A DNA stretch of 64,000 nucleotides from Takashimella koratensis (Eukaryota; Basidiomycota; Tremellomycetes; Trichosporonales; Tetragoniomycetaceae). Under the pieces are notes generated by a model. The model saw only the letters and a list, made by a program, of their open reading frames with translations, made no database searches and had not been told where the DNA came from. Of the stretch, positions 57,569 to 64,000 are shown one piece after another. Each line of letters opens with the position of its first letter. Within the stretch, counting starts at the first letter, position 1. The translations under genes and the position numbers were made by a program. The stretch is taken from the NCBI GenBank assembly GCA_003116875.1, contig BCKT01000018.1, positions 124,001-188,000 of the forward strand, written 5' to 3'.

Positions 57569-58846
57569 ATGTCGACCACCTCGCCGTCTCTCACAGACCT
57601 TCCCGCCAGCCCGCCACACCTTGCCTCCCCCGGTATTCGCCCAGTCGAGGAACTCCTCAGCGCCGGCCAACGTCTCTCCCAGCTACCAGAGCTTTTGGCG
57701 ATTATCTTCCGTTACCAGCCGCCTTCCGAGCTCATTGCATGCGACCTCGTCTCGAAGTTGTTCGCGACAGTCGCCACCCCACTTCTATGGCGACACGCCA
57801 TCCTCGTAACTCAGGTAGTGCCCATGCATGACTACTTGCGATCTCTTGATGTGGGCCACTTGGATCTCATGCGACAGCATGTAAGGGTGCTCACCTTCTC
57901 TCCTGCCTCGGCCTACTCGCGTCGGCGTGTTGGCTCAGCCTACAAGCGAAACAACCAACACGCCCATGAAAACCCTAGCTCGCCTGCCTCCTCCAGCGAG
58001 CCTGATCTGTCAATACCGAATCTCGGGACCGTAATTCTCGCCCAAAGGGGCAGAGTCGATCGACCGTCAAGACTGGACCCCAAGTTCTTGTTTGGTAGTA
58101 TGCCTCATCATCTGGTCGTTCGCGTCGGGGAGACCTCGGTTTGGCCATCCGATGACAACGCTCTGCACTCGTTCGCATCAGTCAAACGGCTGACATTCCT
58201 CCTCGACGAGTTCCGAGTTCAGGCGTTTACTTCGACCGACTGGAGAATCACAATCGGTCGGAGTATCTTTTGGGAGTGGCTCTCAATGTTCAATCTCACC
58301 GCTGTTGCCGTCGACATTGTTCTCCTTCCTGTTCGCTCTGAGGATACCAGGATTCGACACCAACTTTCACCGCTCAACGACGTCGAGGAAGAATTCAACT
58401 CGGTCGTCATTCTCCTCGGGCACATCTTGCATTGTGTGTATGGGAGTCGTCCTTCCAACGCGGATACTCCGTTATGCTACGGTCCCTCGCGCCTCACAGT
58501 GTTCGATCTGCAGCCTCGAGATCCCTTCAGCAGCTCACGCTTGAGTCAAGCCGCACGCGACCAGTTTATTACAAACGTCATGAAGAATTACGAGCCGTCA
58601 ATTGAGGAGGAGGTCCGTAAAAGATTTCAGCAATTGTGCGGCGAGGTCGAGTGGGGCGGTATCGATAGCTTCCTGGACCTCAGCTGGGAGGATGTGTTTG
58701 AGCCATGGGAGTTGGACAAGATTCATGGCGTTCAAAGACCAGTATCTCAAAACGAAAGGCCAACTAGTAGGAGGAGGAGCAGGAGGAGGATCGGTCACGA
58801 CGGCTGCTCCGATAGAAGCGGTCACCGACTTTGTTGCCTGGTTTAG
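57569..58846 (+). CDS. F-box-like protein, array copy 11, C-terminus changed by a frameshift
   Basis: The ATG at 57569 gives 425 aa. F-box: QLPELLAIIFRYQPPSELIACDLVSKLFATVATPLLWRHAIL (residues about 37-80). Middle blocks: VLTFSPAS, IPNLGTVILAQ, HHLVVRVGET, VKRLTFLLDEF, VDIVLLPVRS. C-terminal domain: LTVFDLQPRDPFSSSRLSQAARDQF, CGEVEWGGIDSFLDLSWEDVFEPWELDKI. Directly after this the frame reads HGVQRPVSQNE and a basic Arg-rich end. The +1 frame gives MAFKDQYLKTKG...FVAWFRDDEGTREG...EEHYRFRAEQYGLS to 59051, which looks like genuine coding sequence. One extra base at about 58721 would explain it. The protein may still work with a new tail, or the gene may be decaying. Confidence 0.7.
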   Translation: MSTTSPSLTDLPASPPHLASPGIRPVEELLSAGQRLSQLPELLAIIFRYQPPSELIACDLVSKLFATVATPLLWRHAILVTQVVPMHDYLRSLDVGHLDLMRQHVRVLTFSPASAYSRRRVGSAYKRNNQHAHENPSSPASSSEPDLSIPNLGTVILAQRGRVDRPSRLDPKFLFGSMPHHLVVRVGETSVWPSDDNALHSFASVKRLTFLLDEFRVQAFTSTDWRITIGRSIFWEWLSMFNLTAVAVDIVLLPVRSEDTRIRHQLSPLNDVEEEFNSVVILLGHILHCVYGSRPSNADTPLCYGPSRLTVFDLQPRDPFSSSRLSQAARDQFITNVMKNYEPSIEEEVRKRFQQLCGEVEWGGIDSFLDLSWEDVFEPWELDKIHGVQRPVSQNERPTSRRRSRRRIGHDGCSDRSGHRLCCLV

Positions 58847-59051
58847 AGATGATGAAGGCACGAGAGAGGGTATCGAAGGGAGTTGGATTGAGGAACACTA
58901 TCGATTCAGAGCTGAGCAGTACGGGCTCTCGCTACGTACGATGTACGATATCGACGCGAGGAAGCACCCGACGGTAATGTGTGCGGAGCAGCGGTGCTAC
59001 ATTTGCGTCTACCACTCCAGAAATCCGCGACCACGTAATGACGCCGATTGA

Positions 59052-59460
59052 AGAAAGACCGAGGACTGGCTCAACAAATTCATAAGGGGACGGCTCGGCT
59101 CGCAGGATAGAGGGTTGCTTTGACTTGTTTGGTACCATGTTGTATGACTATTTCATGATTGCGTCTCTGCTTTTCTCCTTCTCCAAGTGATAAGCTCAGC
59201 CAAGATAACAAACGCCGATTCGGTGCTATAGCGCCCCCGCTTTGCTCTCAGCACTGGCCCTCGGTGATGCGGGCATCAATCAACGTTTCAAAACCACTCT
59301 GACTCGACGCGACGCGACGCGAGGCGAGGCGATTCAATCTTGCCTACAAATACTCCAGACTCTTTGCCTCTATTCTCGGTTATCGCTCCCCCTACACCAA
59401 CCAACTCATCATCGCGTCAATATCATATACCGAAGCTCGACCCCCAACGCACCTTTCACC
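59052..59460. other. Intergenic region in the F-box array
   Basis: Leader and promoter of the last F-box gene. A short repeat (CGACG/CGAGG in 5-bp steps) lies near 59303-59330. No gene is seen. Confidence 0.5.
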
Positions 59461-60801
59461 ATGTCCTCGCTTAGCATCTCACCTATCGACGACTCGACTA
59501 TTACGACTGCACCGATTTTCTCCGAGGATCGAGAATCGTCGCCACAGCAGTATACAGCGGGACAACGGGTCGCAAACATCAAAGAAGTGCTCAAGTACAT
59601 TCTCAGCGATCAGACCCCCGTTCAGCTCGTCAACTGCTGCCTTGTCTCGCATACCTTCAAGGAAACCGCAGTGCCGATCCTCTGGCGACGCTTTGCGATC
59701 AGCGGACGACCACTTTCCAAGTTCTTCGAGCAGTCGTTGCGCGCTAATAACAACCCTGCCGAACTGTTCCGGTACACCAAGGCCCTCACCATCCGTCATC
59801 ACAAATGCGGCTGTTTCTGCCATCACTGCGAGCTCCTAAAAAGGCCTCAAGTCGACGATGGGTCCACCACCCACGACCCTTCGACTGCTGTACCTGTCGA
59901 TGCCATTTCACAGTTTTGTTCGTGCGAAGAGTCCGACCACGCCTTGCTCCGGCTTTTCGCCAAGGTTGACACTCTCGTATACACACAGCATCCACTGGGC
60001 GGATTTCGGGACGATGGTTGCGGCGGATGCGAACTTTTTGAACGACTGTGCCAGAATACTCATTTGGTCCTCCGCATCGGACAGCGTTTTCCTATATGCG
60101 AAAGTCGTCGAATCACTCCCCGAAGTCTTACAATCGTATTCGATTCAACGAGGCCGCAGCCTGTTTTCATCGATTCAGAGCTCAGATCATCCTGCAGCGC
60201 TTACATTGCGTGGTTTGATGCGATCGAAAACGTCAACATACCAATCACCATCGTCCTCATGCCTACCCAGTCGCAAAACTGTCCTGCGCCATACTATGAT
60301 GAAAGGCGACGTAAGGTCGATCATGAGTTAAATTCGTCGGTGCTCATCCTGGGTCACGTCCTGCAAGAGATCTACGATCATGACAATCAGTTAGGACGCC
60401 CGATGATCCAAGTTTTCGACCTACAGCCCCGAGATCTCGATTCTCGTGTGCGCTTGCGCAAGGCTACACGAGAACGCTTTTTCGACGAAGTCCTCTGGTT
60501 TCCTAGGCAGACGAAGGAGCACCTTTTGGCGTGGTTTAACGGCGCGATCCAGTGGTGCGGGCCTCAAAAATTTCTCGACCTCAACTGGGACGACGTCTTC
60601 GAACTCGAGGAGCAACGTGAGATGGTCAGGACGCTCAAGGAGAGCGGCACGGATTATCTTCGCGAGGTCGACATTGCATCGGATTGGCACGAGGCGGCGA
60701 TGGAGGGGGAGGCTGAGTATAAACCTTGGTTCACAATCGACTATGATGACGTCGAAGTCTGCGAAATGTACGATTACGATGAGGAAAACCTCCCTGCCTA
60801 G
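59461..60801 (+). CDS. F-box-like protein, array copy 12 (intact, divergent)
   Basis: This is a single open frame of 446 aa from the ATG at 59461. F-box: NIKEVLKYILSDQTPVQLVNCCLVSHTFKETAVPILWRRFAI (residues about 40-82). The middle region has a Cys/His-rich segment HHKCGCFCHHCELL and, further on, FCSCEES and DGCGGCELF, not seen in other copies; it could bind a metal. Family blocks: FAKVDTLVYTQH, THLVLRIGQR, PRSLTIVFDST, PITIVLMPTQ. C-terminal domain: IQVFDLQPRDLDSRVRLRKATRERF, WFNGAIQWCGPQKFLDLNWDDVFELEEQREMVRTLKE. The acidic tail ends EMYDYDEENLPA. It marks the right end of the array. Confidence 0.85.
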   Translation: MSSLSISPIDDSTITTAPIFSEDRESSPQQYTAGQRVANIKEVLKYILSDQTPVQLVNCCLVSHTFKETAVPILWRRFAISGRPLSKFFEQSLRANNNPAELFRYTKALTIRHHKCGCFCHHCELLKRPQVDDGSTTHDPSTAVPVDAISQFCSCEESDHALLRLFAKVDTLVYTQHPLGGFRDDGCGGCELFERLCQNTHLVLRIGQRFPICESRRITPRSLTIVFDSTRPQPVFIDSELRSSCSAYIAWFDAIENVNIPITIVLMPTQSQNCPAPYYDERRRKVDHELNSSVLILGHVLQEIYDHDNQLGRPMIQVFDLQPRDLDSRVRLRKATRERFFDEVLWFPRQTKEHLLAWFNGAIQWCGPQKFLDLNWDDVFELEEQREMVRTLKESGTDYLREVDIASDWHEAAMEGEAEYKPWFTIDYDDVEVCEMYDYDEENLPA

Positions 60802-61256
60802 CGTTGTACCGAAGAGTATTGTTACATTTGCTACTAAGGTGAGTATGAACTTGAGCTTTGAGAGCGTAGACTTACACATACGACAGAAGCAAGGCGATCG
60901 AGAGTGTGCGTGGCTACGGTTCGCAGAAATGGCGTCCAATGGATTATTGATGAAGTGGTTATTGTTCACATCCAGCTAGTTCAGTCCACGCCTGCTGCTC
61001 CTCATACCAGAATCGACCGAGCACCATGATCATAGTACCATGTTGACAAGAGTTCTTGCGCTCCGTCAAACATCCAAACTACCCACGAACTCTTGTACAT
61101 AACTCGCAGACAAACCTGCTTTTACAGTAGTACAACGCTGCTCTCGGTTCTCGTCTTCGTACACTCTATCTGTGTGACCAAAGGCCGACTAAGCTGTCCA
61201 TAGCCCCAGAATTATGCAACCCAAGTCCTTCTCCTCTCATCTCCCTTCATTTTCCC
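60802..61256. other. Convergent intergenic region
   Basis: Shared 3' flank between the last F-box gene (+) and the Dlt1-like gene (-). No gene is supported. Confidence 0.5.
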
Positions 61257-62413
61257 TCATCTCACACCCTCCTCCCTTGTCCGTCTCTTCACATCAACCA
61301 AGTTCTTCACGAGCTCCACCACTTTCTCGACAGCCGACGCGTCCGCTTCGTTCGGTTCTCGGCGCGCGTATCGGGCCCTCTCGACGATAGCCGCGTAGGA
61401 GTTTACGAAGACTGTTAATGGGCCTGGGTCGAGTTGTTCTGCTGCGAGGACGAGGGCGTCGAGTGCGTATGGTGGAGAAGAAGGGGCGGAGAGTGTTGAG
61501 CCTGTTCTTGGTTAGCAGGTTATAACGGCACGAATACACGAGCGTCCGCCGTTCAAGAGAAATAAAGAGAGAGGTGTTTACGCGGTAGAAGAGGGAGCAG
61601 AGCAAAAGAAGAACGACGGGGAACAAGCCAAGGAGAGAGTGAGGACTCACGCATAGGCTCGTAGGTGTTCAAGATAAAAGTCCGGAAATGCACAGTCTCC
61701 CACTTTGTCCCTGGCCTACCCCATCCTTCTTGCTCCCCCGTCGTGGCTTGTGAGATGTGCGCGACGACCGCGGTACGCGAGTATTCGGTCTGGATGTGGT
61801 TGGATACTTTCTACGAAGAGGAAGGCGGGTTGTCAGGATCATCGTCATGTGCGCTGGGAGGGCAGCGAGGAGGATGGAGTTGGGGGGATGAGATATGTGC
61901 AAGGAACGCGGAGATGAGAGGGGTAGAAGAAGGAAAGGGAAGAAGGGAGAGAATATAGGGAGGAAGAGGACGAGGAGAACGGAGCTCACTTTAGGGATGT
62001 CGATGTGCTTGGTAGGGATGTAGGGCTTGGGCATTGTTCGGAGGATCTTCTTGACGCTGAGCAAGCGAGACCAAACATGGACAATGGATATGACCGCCTG
62101 AGATGTTGAAGTGGGTTGTTAGCCATATGCACGATTACAAGAACCTCTAAGCTCTTGAAGGCTTGGGATCAGAGCTGAAGGCATGAATTTGAAGGACAGA
62201 TCGATAGAGTGGGAGCTTTGGGTAAGGCGGACGTACCAACGCGACATAGGCAGCGACCAAGACGAGAATGTTCCATCGCCTTTGACCGCTGAGCCATGCT
62301 TGTTCGCCCAGTCCACTGGCTGCGGCTAGTAAGAGAGCGGCGATGACAACAAGGAAGAGTATGAAGGAGGAGTGGTAGAGGAACGACGAAAGGCGTGAGG
62401 AAGTGCGGGCCAT
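61257..62413 (-). CDS. Dlt1-like membrane protein (defect at low temperature family)
   Basis: Four minus-strand exons (62413-62237, 62097-61990, 61810-61651, 61501-61257) give 229 aa. Two membrane spans lie near the N-terminus: LSSFLYHSSFILFLVVIAALLLA and WNILVLVAAYVALAVISIVHVW. A cytosolic part follows with KKILRTMPKPYIPTKHIDIPK, VSNHIQTEYSRTAVVAHIS, GWGRPGTKWETVHF and a helical C-terminus (ERARYARREPNEADASAVEKVVELVKNLV). The two-span start and the IPxxxxDIPKxVxxxIQ...GWGxPGT pattern recall fungal Dlt1, a membrane protein needed for growth in the cold, whose molecular role is unclear. The name is from memory of the pattern. The intron phases all fit. Confidence 0.6.
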
Positions 62414-62959
62414 CGTGGATGCCAGCGATCGAGTCAAGTGGGGTGAGAGGAGCCGCTGTTGAGGAGGACCAAGGGATCCAGAGGGAGCGAGCGGTCGATG
62501 GGCTACCGCCGAACGGAGACCAGGCCTCTATATGGCGTGGACCCGGTGTTGACGGAGTCGATGCGAGGTGTAGAGTCGGATGGAGGAGGATGTTGCAGTG
62601 AGGAAATCAAAACAAGCCGAGCGATGAAACCGAGATCCTGATTCAGCTTCCGGCCGAGTCTAACAGCACAGGCAGAGAGACAAATCCACAAGACTCTGCA
62701 AAGCGGGCTATAGGCATGTTCTCACTCGCGGCCTGGGTACACCAACGAACGACAAGTACAGCAGAGGATATCGTTCAGCAGGCAAGAAATTCCAACATGC
62801 ATGCATTTCTACGAAGCTTTCTGATCGACTGATAGGTCAAAGCCTACGAGTATTCGTCAAAACACTCGCTGTCTCCATCTGCTTCCCAGCTTCTTTCGTT
62901 CACCCTCAGTCTAGATGTTGTTACCCAAAGGTGTACGTCTCCCTATTGCATATTGCCAT
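62414..62959. other. Intergenic region
   Basis: Promoter side of the Dlt1-like gene and 3' flank of the partial gene at the window edge. ACATGCATGCAT lies near 62797. No gene is supported. Confidence 0.5.
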
Positions 62960-64000
62960 CTAGATCCGGATCGACTCTGCGAGACCGAGCAGTCAGTATT
63001 AGCCATCATCACCAATGAGGGTCATGCTCAAGAGCTCCTTTCGCAGGGACAAGGTAAAAGTCGCCTTGCCGCTAGTAAAGAGTGAGGACGTACCCGTCTT
63101 GACGACCTTCTGGAGGTCCTGCTCAACACCCCAGACGTGTGCGCGGAGGTCGAGGAGCTCGAGGTGGAGGCCGTCCTGGGTGTTATCAGCGGAAGACTCG
63201 GCACTGTTTGGCTGATGCAGTCACTGGCTTCCCATCCCCACCAGATCACTTCTCAACAAGCTTCCGTCCACTGGCTTCGTACACGTCTCATCTTCCCCAG
63301 TTCCTTTAGATCCTTGGCCTCATGCCCTCAAGTTCGCGATCTCTAATCTTTCGCACCTCCGCCCAACTCGAAGGACCAGCCCACTCACGTAAACCTTCTT
63401 CATCTCCCCGCGGACCTTGTTCACATCCTCCTTGCCCGCCCCGGCGGCTTTGATCGCCGCGACCTCCTTCTCGACGCTCTGCAGTCGATCAAGGTGCGAC
63501 GTGATCCGTGCCGTCCCCTGCTGGAGTTCCTCGACGGACGCGAGGAGGAGGGAGGATGCGAGTTTGGTCTCTTGTTGAAGGTAGTAGATGGACAGAGCGG
63601 AGGCGAAGGAGAAGCCGAAGAACTGAGGGGGTCAGCGGAGGCAGGAGAGTAGATGGGTAGCTGGAGAAGGGAGGAAGAGGTGGAGAGACTTACGAAACCG
63701 AGGATGCTGTGTGGCCGAGGGCAAGTTAGCAGGTGCGTGATAGGTATGGGGCATTCATGAGCCAGGTCACGATGAGAGCTCGTATTCGAGCTATGTCACT
63801 CTACTCACCCTCCACTGAATGAGACGAGGGTAGGATCGAAAAGTGGTCAGCTTCTGCAACAACAACATTCCCAACGAGACGAAGCAGCATTCCAAAGCGA
63901 TAACCATGGTAGCTGTCTAAAAATCACTTCTTCCCAGTCATGCCTTATGGATCAACTGATACCGCCTTCTGCGCTTGCAGTGTGTGACTCACCGGAACCC
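62960..64000 (-). CDS. Membrane-anchored coiled-coil protein, unknown, partial at window end
   Basis: Clear minus-strand exons are 63622-63389, 63175-63094 and 62976-62960 (stop TAG), reading FFGFSFASALSIYYLQQETKLASSLLLASVEELQQGTARITSHLDRLQSVEKEVAAIKAAG, then MKKVYDGLHLELLDLRAHVWGVEQDLQKVVKTESIRI. A 13-nt exon at 63706-63694 (ILGF) joins well to SFSGG before a GTGAGT at 63808. The frame for SFSGG meets a TGA about 15 codons upstream, so the start of that exon is unresolved. The last visible exon ends at 63993 and runs off the window. One hydrophobic span followed by a heptad-rich helix suggests an organelle-membrane protein with a coiled coil. I do not recognise the family. Confidence 0.55.

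Noticed and set aside
40166..60801. Transposon-driven origin of the F-box array
   Set aside because: No terminal repeats, target-site duplications, transposase or reverse-transcriptase segments were seen around any copy; tandem duplication explains the layout.

Overview
The window is nuclear DNA of a basidiomycete fungus, most likely a Tremellomycete of the Cryptococcus / Trichosporon type. The evidence is dense short introns (about 35-90 nt) with CTGAC/CTAAC branch points and GT-AG ends, a G-alpha protein with the long Ala/Pro/Thr-rich N-terminal insert I associate with Cryptococcus Gpa1, and a TEY cell-wall-integrity MAP kinase. The species cannot be named from sequence alone. No virus, transposon, CRISPR array or rRNA was seen.

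The two flanks and centre are conserved genes. From left to right: G-alpha GPA1 (116-1512, +); a C2H2 zinc-finger transcription factor (2736-6541, +); folylpolyglutamate synthase (6925-8832, -); an intron-containing tRNA-Ile (9278-9370, -); an LPA-type acyltransferase (9896-11235, +); MAP kinase MPK1 (11386-13080, -), divergent from RNA polymerase III subunit RPC2 (13484-17451, +); an inositol-dehydrogenase-like oxidoreductase (17704-19617, -), divergent from a sugar transporter (21323-23401, +); a secreted ferritin-like Rds1-type protein (24650-25711, +). A second block holds an isochorismatase-like hydrolase (33754-34380, +), a long-tailed Pmp3-type protein (34688-35340, -) and VPS4 (36101-38169, -), divergent from an SPT20-like SAGA subunit (38441-40038, +). 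At the right edge lie a Dlt1-like membrane protein (61257-62413, -) and a partial coiled-coil protein.

Two lineage-specific arrays interrupt this. (1) 26.3-33 kb is a tandem array of small intronless orphan genes (26345, 29228, 30432 and 31900, plus a decayed copy near 27378). They share an N-terminal xQLxxL motif and a C-terminal DDELxxLxxxAIPxRL motif. Three of them also share a non-coding block about 310-350 bp upstream of the start. (2) 40.2-60.8 kb is a cluster of about a dozen F-box-like genes and gene remnants. Each complete member has an N-terminal F-box (xSLVSKxFxxVASPxLWRH), a variable middle and a C-terminal domain with the signature FDLQPR ... WFGEHVEWGGIRKFLD..WDDVFE, then a variable acidic tail. 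Intact members (43935, 46048, 50948, 53244, 59461) alternate with copies broken by stops, frameshifts or domain loss, a picture of active birth-and-death evolution. Three copies at the left point left and the rest point right; the switch is the 586-bp gap at 45462-46047.

Exon boundaries were read by hand from splice consensus and reading-frame continuity. All gene models here sum to whole codons except where a break is stated.
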